Source of the DNA: Gibbula magus
Lineage: Eukaryota; Mollusca; Gastropoda; Trochida; Trochidae
NCBI GenBank assembly: GCA_936450465.1
Contig: OW388292.1
Span: forward strand, 10,435,756-10,499,755
DNA: 64,000 bases
Direction: 5' to 3'
A program made the position numbers and the translations under genes. Positions 35,164 through 46,482 of this stretch are shown here, piece by piece. The notes below the pieces were generated by a model. That model made no database searches, was not told the origin of the DNA, and saw nothing but the letters and a program-made list of their open reading frames with translations. The first letter of the stretch is position 1. Every line of letters begins with the position of its first letter.

Positions 35164-37575
35164 ATGGAGATACGAACCTACTGTGGAAAGATACTCCATA
35201 GTGAGAAGTGGTACGATAAAGAATGTTGTCTCCTGAAGGATAAGAAATATGAAGCTTTGAATAGGTTCAGAGCAACTGGGACACATCCGTCCTTTTGTGA
35301 GTTTAGACATCTAAGGAATTGCTATCGTCAGAAATGTCGAGAAAAGAAGAGGATACATGATCAACAACAGATTGAAGACCTGGTATCAACATCGAAGAAC
35401 TCCAAAGATTTCTGGAACCTAATCAAGTTCATTAACAAGAAACAGGAAACGACACCAATAATATCCACTGAGGCTTGGACAACCTACTTCGAACACATTT
35501 TGAATTTGACAGATGTTGAAATAGATCAGGAGAATTTAAGGTTCTGCGAACAAGTTGTTAATAACCACGAAGAGCTACATTGTACAGCATGTGAGGATGA
35601 TGATATGAATAACATACTAAATAAAGAATTCACAGAGGCTGAGGTAATAAGGGCAATCAACCATCTTAGAGACGGCAAGGCGGCTGGTTTAGACGGAATC
35701 ACACCTGAAATGTTAAAAGTGTGTCAAGGTGTTCTTTTAAAGTATATTATGGAATTGTTCAATTCTATATTTCAGTCAGGTGTATATCCAAAATCTTGGT
35801 CGTCAGGACTTATCAAACCACTACATAAGAAGGGGAACGTTCATGACGTGAACAATTACAGAGGAATAACACTGATGGACATACTCGGAAAACTATTTAC
35901 ATATATTTTAAATTGCCGCCTGCAACACTTCTGTGACGTTTTTCAGGAACTTCCGGAGTCTCAAGCTGGATTCAGGTCCGGATACTCTACGATAGACAAT
36001 ATATTCACGCTTCACGGATTAGCGCAGAAATACCTATCAAAACGAAATGGAAGATTTTATTGTCTCTTCGTAGATTTCAGAAAGGCATTTGATGGTATCA
36101 ACCGCACTTTACTCTGGTACGTGATGATGAAAAAGAACATTCATGGTAAATTTCTCAATATATTACAAGGTATTTATTCAAATGTGAAAGCAGCTATCAA
36201 GTTATCAAAAACAACAAGCACTGATTTCTTCAATACGAACACAGGTGTACGTCAGGGATGTCCACTCAGCCCCTTATTGTTTTCATTATTTATTGTTGAT
36301 CTTGAAGATATGATACAACAATCCCAATTGAGAGGAATTTTTGTTGGACAGGAATTTATTGATATTCTCATGCTTCTGTACGCTGACGACCTGTGTTTAT
36401 TCGACGATAGTGTAATTGGCCTTCAGAGAAAGATAGACTTGCTCCAAAAGTTCTGTATCAAATGGGGACTCGAAGTTAACCTAGACAAGACAAAAATAAT
36501 AGTTTTCAGAAGAGGAGGCATTATAAAACAAGTAGAACAATGGAAGTATGGAAATAAAGAAATAAGTACCTCAACATATTATAACTATCTAGGAGTATTG
36601 TTCTCTTCAAGACTTTCATGGAGTAAAGCAGTCAGTACACTAACTATGAAAGCAAACAAGGCTCTGTTTAGTATCAAGACTCTTCAACAACGTTTGACAA
36701 ATATATCACCTCATTTATTATTCAAGCTGTTTGATACTCAAATAAAGCCAATTCTTTTGTATGGAGCCGAAATTTGGGGGTACGAAAGACGATTTGCAAT
36801 AGAACAATTCCACGCCAAGTTCTGCAAATTTACCCTGGGAGTCGGAAGACAGGTTTCGAACGCAGCTGCTCTTGGAGACTGTGGACGTTATGACATCGCC
36901 GTTGACTACCATATTAGAAGCATCAAGTTCTGGCTAAAACTGATAACAATGCCACGTCACAGATATCCAAAGCAAGTATATCTTTATCTTAAATCACTTG
37001 ATGATCAGAACAGAAGAACCTGGGCGACGGATATTCGGGAACTTTTATTTAGATACGGCTTTGGCATAGTTTGGCTTCATCAAGATATCGGCGACAACAA
37101 TCAATTTTTAGATATTTTTAAGCAGAGACTAAAAGACTGTAACCTGCAGAATTGGCATACACGGATCACAGAGTCAAGAAAACTTCAATCATATCAACAT
37201 TTTAAATCACTTCTTCATATAGAATTCTACTTGTTAACTTTAAACAACAGAGGGCAGAGACGTCTACTATTCCAGCTAAGATCATCAGAACTACCACTCA
37301 GAATTAATACTGGCCGATGGGAAGGGTTACCGTATGAAGAAAGAATATGCCAAGTCTGCGATCACAACACCATCGAGGATGAATTCCATTTCTGCCTAAT
37401 TTGCCCAGCTTACAATACTTTAAGAATTTTACATCTACCAAATCAATATCTCGCAAATGTCAACATTTTTGTTTACTATAAACTATTATCATGTTCAAAT
37501 AATACAAGTACTTATAACTTAGCACAATTTGTTAAATTTGCACTCATAGAAAGAAAAAGATTACTCAATATTTAA
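35164..37575 (+). CDS. LINE ORF2, reverse transcriptase and C-terminal part
   Basis: An 803-codon open segment in the frame of the upstream endonuclease tail; the first ATG is a convenience, since native ORF2 starts upstream. RT motifs in order: DGKAAGLDGITPEML, GLIKPLHKKG, NYRGITLMDILGK, SQAGFRSGYSTIDNI, FVDFRKAFDGI, GVRQGCPLSPLLFSLFI, the catalytic YADD (residues 406-409), GLEVNLDKTKI and YLGVLFSS. A Cys/His motif CQVC..EDEFHFCLICPAY starts at about residue 729. RT and finger appear complete. The protein would need an intact endonuclease for target-primed insertion; that part is broken here. Confidence 0.93.
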   Translation: MEIRTYCGKILHSEKWYDKECCLLKDKKYEALNRFRATGTHPSFCEFRHLRNCYRQKCREKKRIHDQQQIEDLVSTSKNSKDFWNLIKFINKKQETTPIISTEAWTTYFEHILNLTDVEIDQENLRFCEQVVNNHEELHCTACEDDDMNNILNKEFTEAEVIRAINHLRDGKAAGLDGITPEMLKVCQGVLLKYIMELFNSIFQSGVYPKSWSSGLIKPLHKKGNVHDVNNYRGITLMDILGKLFTYILNCRLQHFCDVFQELPESQAGFRSGYSTIDNIFTLHGLAQKYLSKRNGRFYCLFVDFRKAFDGINRTLLWYVMMKKNIHGKFLNILQGIYSNVKAAIKLSKTTSTDFFNTNTGVRQGCPLSPLLFSLFIVDLEDMIQQSQLRGIFVGQEFIDILMLLYADDLCLFDDSVIGLQRKIDLLQKFCIKWGLEVNLDKTKIIVFRRGGIIKQVEQWKYGNKEISTSTYYNYLGVLFSSRLSWSKAVSTLTMKANKALFSIKTLQQRLTNISPHLLFKLFDTQIKPILLYGAEIWGYERRFAIEQFHAKFCKFTLGVGRQVSNAAALGDCGRYDIAVDYHIRSIKFWLKLITMPRHRYPKQVYLYLKSLDDQNRRTWATDIRELLFRYGFGIVWLHQDIGDNNQFLDIFKQRLKDCNLQNWHTRITESRKLQSYQHFKSLLHIEFYLLTLNNRGQRRLLFQLRSSELPLRINTGRWEGLPYEERICQVCDHNTIEDEFHFCLICPAYNTLRILHLPNQYLANVNIFVYYKLLSCSNNTSTYNLAQFVKFALIERKRLLNI

Positions 37576-37632
37576 TACCGCCTAATTATGATGTATATAT
37601 GTTTGTACATGGGCCAATGGCCTTAATACTGA

Positions 37633-37650
37633 AATAAACAATTGAATTGA
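37633..37650 (+). promoter_or_regulatory. LINE 3' end: AATAAA and TTGAA repeats
   Basis: AATAAACAATTGAATTGAA abuts the ACACT duplication. A small GGCCAATGGCC palindrome lies just upstream (37612-37622). The terminal pentamer repeat is a typical 3' end for CR1/L2-like LINEs rather than a poly(A). Confidence 0.65.
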
Positions 37651-37655
37651 ACACT

Positions 37656-38049
37656 TACCGGCGCCCGCTACATTGCAGAAGTGTTGGATCCAGTTGTGAT
37701 TAACCATTTTGATGATCACAGACTTGCAGCTCGACCCCTGTTCATGGATGATAATGTTCGGCCTCACCGTTCATGAGCTGTGACTCAAAATCTGGAGAAC
37801 AATGCTGTTTCTCGTATCCCCTGGCCAGCATTGTCTCCAGATTTGAATCCCATCGAGCATGTCTGGGACATGACTGGTCGACGTCTACAGAGAAGGAACC
37901 CTGCTCCACACAATCTAAGACAACTGGAGGCCGCACTTCACGATGAGTGGCAGCAAATCCCCACGGAAGAATTAAAGAACCTTGTCAGGGGTATGCCCAG
38001 AAGACTGGCACCAGTACTTCAGGCACGCAGTGGCAGCACAAGATATTGA
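37656..38049 (+). pseudogene. Tc1-like transposase, C-terminal part
   Basis: Continues TGARYIAEVLDPVV, then PLFMDDN (catalytic D codon 37750-37752), RPHRS, an in-frame TGA at 37774-37776, and SPDLNPIEHVWD (catalytic E codon 37855-37857). The second D and E are separated by exactly 34 codons, so DD34E. If the LINE and one ACACT are removed, the first and second D fall in one frame, 91 codons apart, which fits the family and confirms the junction. Ends at TGA 38047-38049. Confidence 0.92.
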
Positions 38050-38363
38050 CACTAAATCGTTCCTAAGACAATGGCACGGGTTATTCAGTATGATTTCTTC
38101 ATCATGTTCAGCCGTCAAACTTGAAATGACAATACATTTACGAGTCTGTGTTTTTCACCATTTTCCAGTCAATTTTTTCCCCCTGTTTTTGGTCATTTGA
38201 AATCTCTGAAGATTACACAAAAATGTCAACGAATAAAACAATTGATTACACTTGCTCCTGAAATTCGTTTTCCCCCTGTGGAATGTTTAGTTTTGCTATA
38301 ATGAGTCTCTGAAACATACCCCTATCAAAAAAAAGAAGGGGGTGCTTAACTTGTTTTACTGTG

Positions 38364-40834
38364 TTTATAACATCTGTCATATCATTTCACATCTAATCAT
38401 TATATATTATATTTCAATGTTATATATCACATCACAACATATCTTATTTTACATGATTTATTTACAATATATCATTGTATCCGTAGATACCTGAAGAGGT
38501 AAGGTGATTTTAGAGTTCAATGGCACATTCAAGAGTATCTCATTTACATGACGACTTTTTTTCGCAGACGGAATGCCTGCAGCACGTGGCTAGGTATTGT
38601 AACGAAACCAACTATAGGTTGGAGGTAGCGGACAATGGGTGATACTGCGCTGAAATTCAGCCAAGCATTGCAAACAAACTTACTGCCTGTTCAGTACAGT
38701 TCTCTACACCAGACACAATTTAATATCTATCTATCTATCTACAAAATACAAAAAACTAACCAGCCATCACGGAAACTCCACAGACAACAAAATCCTGGAA
38801 ATCAACCGCACTTTTGGTCTTAATTCATCTATAAATCAAGGCGATTCACTATACCTTCAACTAAGCACCATCTTATTGAACCAAATCACCAATAAAAATA
38901 ATACCCTTTGCAACTAGCTTCCCTCAATACATTATTTGCATCAACCGAATTACCTGACAGTGTATAAATGTATCACACCTCATGGCACATCAACCTATTC
39001 AATTGTATAAAGTCACCCTTCTACGCGGGGGGTAAATGCAGTTACCCATTCTGCAAATGGCAGTTGATGCAAAAGTATTATTAATGAGCAGGTGTATTCC
39101 TTAGATGACAGACCTTTTTTTTTAATTTAGGTCTCAATAATACAAGCGTATATATTCATTTGAAAAATCAAGGAGTCACTTAAAATGGGTTACGAAAGAA
39201 GTTAAGTGACACGCTTGTCTTTAGGGGCTGTGCAAATACATCACCATATGTTATGATATGCTCTTGAAAGATGAAACTTAGTTTTATTTGACTAATATAG
39301 TTGCATTGAAAATCTGTATTCATTATGTTATCGAATAAAGCTGGAAGGGACAGTAGCACGTTTTTTCGCTGAAATACGTCGACGAATGAGACAGCAGATA
39401 TAGAAGATGCAGAGATAGTACACTACCCCCATCTTATGGTGCAGCAATTATTCAGATAACATGTCACTGCAAAACATCGAAGTGATAAGCTTTTAGCATG
39501 CATGTTTTTATGTCAGTGTGTCGTTGACAGTTGTAGTACGGAACAAAGTTACTGGGTGAGCCATTTAGTTCATTTAATGAGACGTATCTTAACAGAGCGG
39601 TATGTGTTTCTTATAATATTGTTCTAGTGGTATATGATAGAGAAAACAACGTTCACTGATTGGCACGCCAGTATATAATTTGTCGGTATGATACCACTAA
39701 CTATACTGTACGTTGGCGGTTTCAAATCGTGTCTTCAATGATAAATTCAGGAAACTATGTTTTCTTTGTGTAAACTTTCCAGTATGACAAGTGATTATAG
39801 GCTCTGCGACTGGTATTTACAAATATTATCTTTGGTACATCAAAGGGCACCTTTCCTAACGAAATAGAATGTTTGGAGAACGCACATAGAACACTTTACT
39901 ACTTCAATGTCATTAAGATCATAGGCAAAAACATAGTCTTCGATAAATTGAAGAATGTATATAACCTTGGGCAATGTTGTAAACACCGAGGAATTAGTAA
40001 ATTTGTATCTAGTAATAAAGATACTGAGCATTGAATAAACATATTCCTGTTCATGTTGATTCCTAAGTAGTACTGAAGTAATTGTTGAATGTTGCCTGCA
40101 AAAAGATTATCCTAAAAGTACACGAAACCTTATATCATCTTAGGAAAATATCACAGCAACTGAAATACTTCTTATATCAGAAGTAGGTGATACAATTGGG
40201 ACATCTAGGCATTCCTGAAAAGCGTAACACCTAGGTGAATTAAGTTTTGAAATTTGGAACTTTACTCAAAAATTAACGCCGGTTCAAAAGTAACGATTCT
40301 TGGCACAATGATTATGAGAGAGATATTATTTATTATAGTCTCGCCCAAAAAAGTAAATTGTTAAAAACATAAAACACATCACTTTTTTTTTTTATCAAAT
40401 CAGCCACCCAAAAGGTTTATGGGAGATCTTTTCCATAAAATATACACGCCCCTCCTCCCCCATTGCATTCAATAAGTAAGTTTTTCAGATGAAGTGAGGT
40501 TTCCAAAGTAAGGCACAACGAAATAAGTATTCAAAAGTAAATATCTAATATCGTCGTAAGTAGGGCAGTCTATTTGAAAATAACTTCCATCCTCGATGAC
40601 ATCACATAATGACAGAGGCGCTCATCTAGTGGGATTACAGGTCTACAGCGTCCAGTTTCTATTGCGATAGGCAGAGTCTCACACTTTCTGTTTTTTTTTA
40701 TCTTGGTATAGTGCAACAAAATACTCTATTTTTCATAAATGTGTGATATGTCCTCAGTTTATTACCATTCGTAAGATTTGTATCAGTCCACAGTTCTTGA
40801 AACCACCGTCTACACACTGTAACTAGTGACCTGT
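38364..40834. other. Intergenic, nothing recognised
   Basis: AT-rich, with a (TATC)n tract at about 38724-38740. No coding frame with a motif. GGGACAGTAGCACGTTTTTT at 39348 resembles the TIR-family left end, weakly. Confidence 0.5.
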
Positions 40835-40908
40835 GGTCTCGGTCACGTCAGACCTCCTCGGGAGTCCTTGTATTTCACATAATGACCTCACCATGAGCAA
40901 TTAAGTGT
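40835..40908 (-). repeat. Half copy of the 26-170 hairpin family
   Basis: CTCGGTCACGTCAGACCTCC followed by GAGTCCTTGTATTTCACATA and CCTCACCATGAGCAATTAA, corresponding to the reverse complement of the left arm and centre of the first MITE. The other arm is absent. Confidence 0.75.
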
Positions 40909-42595
40909 ATAGTATTAATTTGGATCGTCATTGACTCTACAACAATAGTGCTATATGAGAGATCCGATATGTTTTACATTTGAGATTTTCAAATGGATTC
41001 AAATGAATTAAGGACATGGCTCCTATTGCTCTTGCAAGGGGTCACAAGGCTACCAAATGTGTAATTCATAATCCCAACTCCCAAGTCATGATGTCGGTTT
41101 CATGGGGCCTCTCGTTCTGGGGAAGACGATGCAAATGCAGAATTAAAGAGATCGCGCATTAAGGGTCGGGGTATTTTTTGCTTGTTATTTTTTGAAAAAA
41201 AGATCGTTGTATTACCCCCGAAGCAATAACATATTAAAAGATGAAGTGAAATTTGAGAAATGTAATAAGCCACTGACATAATTGCATCCTTTACCAAAAA
41301 ATAGTACCTCAGTGAGACACTTGCAATTGTCAACCCCATTTTAAGAGGGAATATGTTAAAGTTTCAATAATTTTTAAAAATGTATGATATTGAAGTTAAT
41401 AAACATGGGTCTGACTACGGACTTTCCAATAGGATTAGAGATATGTTTTACGACTTTATAGACAATGCATACTTACGTGACGTCAGTCATTGTATCAAGC
41501 CCACATATTCTGATTGAAAATAACCAAGGTTTTCTGAATACAGACATTCTTCCCTGAATCTTTCATGGCAAGCGAGAGACTTAGTCATAGCACAAGTGTG
41601 TTTTAATGCGTTCTTGATTAATAGGGAAATGTAGCAGAGACTGAGAATTATGAAGTAATTACTTTCCCGTTAGCAATCCTTAATGCTGAATAGAGATCTT
41701 TGATGTAATGATACTGATTTCAGCAGCTGGGTTCCAATTAGAAGTTCAAATGAATGCAAATCTTATCCATATATCACTAGGATAAATCTATTCTGTAAAT
41801 ATTCCTTAAAGGCGCTGTAGGACGATTTTCTTATTTCGTATATTCTTATAGGGAGACTAGTTTTCAACAAATGATTATGCTGCCATTCACGGAGTAACAG
41901 CCCTCATCCTCCCGTCCGCCCTTCAGTCCTGAAACATTGTTTGAAGCACATCTCCCAAAAATATACGTACGAACTTTATCAGTATACACATATTAACCAT
42001 GATCCTTAGATATGCGTTAATAGGGTTCAACCTATATATTACTGACTTTATCACTGAAATACGGTATGAATTGACTGTATGAAAGGCCTTAAACTTTGTC
42101 CGGAGTATATCTCCCAAACTATATATGCGAGTATTATCAAACTTGATACACCTGTCAATCACGATGCCTTTATGTACATTTTGAGGATTAATCATATATG
42201 GGTTTTTTTTCGATTTGCATGGGAATGCAGCTGTGACTCAAAAACAAAAACGACTTTTCATATGACCCAAACTATTTATTCTAGCCATATCAAACTTGAT
42301 AAACCATTATCCCCAGTTCACCATACATTTATGTACCCTTTAACTTTATATGCTTGATATCTTTGTGATTTTCATGGGAAAACATGTTAAACTGTGACTG
42401 TATGAGGAAGTACTTTTGACCGGAGCATATGTTTCCCAAGTAAAAATGTTGGCAATCAGGGGAAATAGTGGCCTTCTTATATCATTAACATACACAATCT
42501 ACAATATGCTTAAAACATTATTGTCCAATTCACAGGACAAAAAGTGGTGGAATGCCTGATCCTTCCGGATTCTCCCCAAAATTGGCGGATAGAGA
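40909..42595. other. Intergenic; one TIR-family left end
   Basis: TTAAAGGCGCTGTAGGACG at 41808-41826 matches the left end of the element at 18468, including the preceding TTA, but the body cannot be followed. From about 42060 to 42440 there is a loose tandem of CATATCTCCCAAACTATATAT-like units. Confidence 0.5.
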
Positions 42596-42766
42596 ACTGT
42601 TTTACACGCAGTAGGGTTTAGGTGCACTGCTACACTGAATTTCAGTGGAGTACCGCCCATGATTCGCTATTTCCAGCCGTTGCTTGCAGGTTTCACCGCA
42701 ATACAAAGCCACATGGTGTTGCGGGCTTTCTCCCTGCAATAATACAAGCAGCCGTAATGTATATCA
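42596..42766 (+). mobile_element. 5'-truncated SINE copy
   Basis: GAACTGTTTTACACGCAGTA through GCGGGCTTTCTCCCTGCAAT and AGCAGCCGTAATGTA, matching the body of the SINE at 22965 but lacking the tRNA-like head. Confidence 0.75.
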
Positions 42767-42784
42767 CGTCATACCATGAGTACT

Positions 42785-43310
42785 GAAGCACCTGTGTCCT
42801 GCACCTGTACTGTTCACGTTATATACTAATGACTGTTCAACAACCGACAACACTAATCTACTTGTGAAATGATGCCGCAGTAGCTTGATTAATTACAAAC
42901 TGTGATCAAACATCATACCGCAGTGCAATAAACTTTCGTGAATGGTGTGATGACAATTTCCTGGTGTTAAATACTAATGAAACCAAGGAAATGATTATAG
43001 GCTTTCGGATTAAGAAGCAAGATAAATAGCCAGTGCGCATTGATAACTATGATATAGAAACTGTGTCTGAATACAAATACCTTTTAAACAAATTTAAACG
43101 AATTTAAAAATCATTTTAGATGCATGTATATATTTATGGTATATATTTTAGCTACATCTGCGATTTGTATGTGTTGATGAATGTTGTTCATATCATATGC
43201 CTGTATTTGTATGCAATATTTGTATGTCATTTTATGTATATTTATAATTCTTTGTCACAACTCTTTTAACATGCAAAACGAATTCCCTCCGGGGTAATAA
43301 ATTATTATTA
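42785..43310 (+). pseudogene. Decayed LINE reverse transcriptase fragment (L2-like)
   Basis: Readable with stops and shifts: PAPVLFTLYTNDCSTTDN, then a degraded linker where the YADD box would be, then REWCDDNFLVLNTNETKEM and KKQD..PVRIDNYDIETVSEYKYL, a conserved order in L2/Rex-like RTs. The 3' end is AATTCCCTCCGGGGTAATAA with an ATT microsatellite at 43298-43320. It is 5'-truncated, as most LINE copies are. Confidence 0.75.
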
Positions 43311-43710
43311 TTATTATCATTAATATTATTTATGTTCATTTATCGACGCCATGTTCAAAGGGGCATAACTCTGTCTTGAATAAACCAACACTAAAAACAT
43401 TCCGCTCTTCTACTTCTTCTACCATAATCACGCTGACATTCCCTCTTCTGTCACTTTCAAATCCTATCAAACCAAAAACCAAAAACCAAATCAAAACTCA
43501 AAATCAAACCCCAAAACTGATAACAAAACCAAAAACAAAGGAGTGCGGTCGAGGTCTACAACAGGTATGGATCTCTTGACCTTGAGTCTGACGACGTCTC
43601 TTAGCAACTCGCCCAAAAGAGGGCACAGGGTTCGGTCCTTGGACCTTCGCTTTTCCCCAAGTAAAACATCCACCATGAGACTTTTAATATTATATTTTAT
43701 CCTCGTATCT

Positions 43711-44031
43711 ATGGTGTTTCTCCAGTGGAATTGTCGAGGCTTTAGGCTCAATTTAAACGAATTGGGCTTGCTAGCCCAAAAGAACAATCCCCAAGCTATA
43801 TGCCTTCACGAAACTCACCATTTTAAAGAATCTGATAAAGTCGCAATGGGACCATTAGCTATTCCCCCGACGTGTATCCCCTGCCAGTGTCCCCTCACTA
43901 TTAAGCACATTTTATGTGAGTGTTGGGACTCTGCTCATATCAGGGAATCATTTTACCCTAATATTTCCACTGCTCAAGATTTTACTCACTTCGGTGAACA
44001 TCGCGTTTTTAGATTTTATAAAAGAAATTAA
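43711..44031 (+). pseudogene. LINE ORF2 with endonuclease start joined to C-terminal finger
   Basis: Open frame MVFLQWNCRGF ... QAICLHETHHFKESDKVA, the first 45 or so residues of a Jockey-type endonuclease, followed without a stop by PPTCIPCQCPLTIKH and ILCEC..HIRESF, the C-terminal CCHC-type finger, ending at 44031. An ORF2 of this class normally has 900 or more residues, so roughly 2.5 kb is missing. The join is in frame. Whether it arose by deletion or by template switching cannot be told here. Confidence 0.8.
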
Positions 44032-44153
44032 TCTTTTTGATAAACTTTAATTTTTATTCTTTTCTATACTCACTTTGGTAAACATCGCGTTTTTAGATTT
44101 TATAAAAGAAATTAATCTCTTTGATAAATTCTAATTTTTAACCTTTTCTATAT
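43987..44153 (+). repeat. Tandem duplication in the LINE 3' end
   Basis: Two copies of an 83-84-bp unit beginning TCACTTCGGTGAACATCGCG (43987) and TCACTTTGGTAAACATCGCG (44071). They cover the last codons of ORF2 and early 3' UTR and differ at several positions. Confidence 0.85.
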
Positions 44154-44335
44154 CAGCTTTTACCAATCTTGTGATAATTCGCTTGTGTTTTTACAACCTT
44201 CGTGTCGTTTCATGCTTGCTCTTGCAAATATTTTTTTAAATTGGGCAAATAACTTAAATTTCTCGCCGCAAATGGCCGCGATACTGCTGAAGCGGCGTTA
44301 AGCAATAACTCACTCACTCAAATACATTTGGAGTG

Positions 44336-46482
44336 CAGACATTTTTCAACTTCAACTTTCTTTTATTCACATGTGAAGACATGATGTAACCCAGTTTCAT
44401 TTGTATTTATCACTCGTTTATTTAGATATCTTGTATTTTGTATGGTGATGTCTCTTTCGTTCTCACACGATAAAGTTTGAAGGCAATTAGTCAAAAAGTG
44501 AATTAAATATGTTCTTCATTGCACTGTTTTTAAAATTTCTTATGTCTTCAGAGTCGATGTGAGTTATCTTGGCCTTTTACCCTTTTCCTTCTTCCATGCC
44601 GAGTATATGTGTCCAATTATGGTTTGTCATTAGGTCTGAGTATCACATGTCTAAAATGAATATACTGTTAGATAAAATACATAGCAAAAATCTCAAAATG
44701 TCACTAAACAGTGATATCCGTATATTATGGTTAAGCCAATTCAAACCACTTAACCATATCTATTTATACCAAGCAGGCTACAATGCATAATGGAAAGACT
44801 AATGAACATAAACTTACATAAACGTCTCCCTGGATCAAACCACAGACACGAACATGAACAAGGAAACTCCCTAGTACCACATATTCACTGTCATTTAATT
44901 GAAACTGGTATTTATAAGCCGCCTATACAAAAATCAATTTAACATGTTTTTACATGTTGGAAGATGTAAAAGACTGACCAGAGCATGTTCACTTTAGTGA
45001 ATCAACTTTTCAACCATTAAAAATGGACCTAATGTTAAACTTTTCTAAAGTTTTCATTCTAACGTTGTCAAAGGTAATTTATTTCTTCAAACCTGTTGTT
45101 TTTATTTACAAATATGTTTTCAAACGGACATATACCATTCACCTTATGTAAATACTTGCATGATTTTAGGTTTCCTGGGACGCAGTTTAACATATTATGC
45201 TTCAAGTTGTTTATTTTTGATGCTATAGCTTCTTTGAAAAACAAATATATCAAATGAAGAGTAACAGTTTACATAAAGTGAAGATTTAATCGTTGATGTT
45301 TTTGCATAATATGTATATTGATGCATTATTTTGGAAATGTTATTCCTCGGAATATGGTCGATTTTAAGTGTTACATTTTAATATTAAGACCATTTTCCGA
45401 TTATTTTTAATGCTGAATTATCCCATCGGATATATAACCATGATTCAGAGATGATTCTTGCCTGATTATATTGAACAGAGGTAATGAGATATGGTGTATT
45501 TATACGGATTGACCAGGATATGCATAAGAAGTATTAAGAACCACTGAGAGGCAATGATGATTTATGAATTAAAGTGTGATTATTATTAAATTCCTTGTTG
45601 ACAATTGCGAGATTTATACTCTTTGTTTACTTCGTCTCATGTCCAAATATGTACATGTGTTACCTAGTAACGATAATTATACCAAACGAAGTATTTATTC
45701 ATATTTGTTATAAGTATCATCTAGAGAAAAGAAGGATTTTATAAAGTAAGTGTTTCACTTGTAGTTGATCCATTCAACCAAACATTTTAAAATCAATTAT
45801 AAAAGTTTGCAAAATAATATGTTCCAAAGTAGATGTGGTGTGTGTGCTATCAGCATACCATCATCAATTACATGACATCACACTGAGCTGCATCATAAAG
45901 TGTGTGTGAAGTTATCACAATTCGTGCATGTCATTGACGTGATTATACCTAAATGACATTGCCTCACTGCACTGCAAATCAAATGAAAGTGAACTATTTA
46001 TTTTCACAGAAGCCTCGAATAGTTTTCATCAATAATAAATAAAACCGCGCTAGGCTTTAGAGATTTAAAACTTTTATCAATGCGTGTTCATGTGTTTGGT
46101 ACCAGAAGACTTAGGCGTATGTATTATCGAAATCATCTGTATGCATCTTTCATATCAACCTATTAAGCAACTTAGTTTAAAGGGCGCAATCTCAGGACTG
46201 TATTTGAATCAGATCAAAGGGTTGTTATCCTGGAGAGGCAGGTGGTTTTATTACAAAATGTATAACTATCAAAATCATACTCCGTAGGAAGTAACAACTT
46301 AATTGGTGAAAAAGTTGATTGATCGTGAAAGAGTTTCCAAAGAAAGCATGGCACGTTATGTAATGAGACTAGGTTTGTCATGTGCGACTTTCTTTTCAAC
46401 TGTGTGAGAAGCTTTTGAGGGGAATGACAAAATTGCATGTAGATGACTATGTTGTTGTATTTATAGTTCCAACTGTGTAATT
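44336..46482. other. Intergenic with low-copy repeat blocks
   Basis: AATGGAAAGACTAATGAACATAAAC at about 44788 and the following ACCACAGACACGA recur at 49250-49300, and 45080-45210 resembles 30375-30510. These shared blocks suggest a long dispersed element I cannot classify. A 73-codon plus frame (44569-44790) is unplaced. Confidence 0.45.

Larger units (their letters stand above)
32964..37650 (+). mobile_element. Non-LTR retrotransposon (CR1/Jockey group), near full length
   Basis: A 4687-bp insertion in the Tc1 transposase gene, flanked by ACACT (32959-32963 and 37651-37655). Layout: short 5' UTR, ORF1 with a 2A-like motif, ORF2 with apurinic endonuclease, reverse transcriptase and a C-terminal Cys/His finger, then a short 3' UTR with AATAAA and a TTGAATTGAA tail. 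The tail and domain order suggest the CR1/L2/Jockey side of the LINE tree (inference). ORF1 and the RT are open; the endonuclease region has two stops and two frameshifts, so this copy is dead. Confidence 0.92.
32062..38363 (+). mobile_element. Tc1-like transposon, split by a LINE
   Basis: Left end CACAGTTAAAAAAATGAAGC..CCCCC and right end GGGGGTGCTTAACTTGTTTTACTGTG are inverted repeats. Without the inserted LINE (32964-37650) and one ACACT copy it is about 1610 bp, the usual Tc1 length. TA precedes the left end; the right flank is TT, so one duplication copy has probably mutated. It carries a DD34E transposase with a stop codon and a 5' frameshift. Confidence 0.9.
43376..44335 (+). mobile_element. 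Internally deleted Jockey-like LINE
   Basis: ORF1 tail (PKTKNQIKTQNQTPK, with NRYGSLDLESDD in another frame), start of the endonuclease, then directly the C-terminal finger of ORF2, then a 3' UTR ending GCGGCGTTAAGCAATAACTC and ACTCACTCA. The reverse transcriptase between is missing. The tail is shared with the SINE family in this window. Confidence 0.75.
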
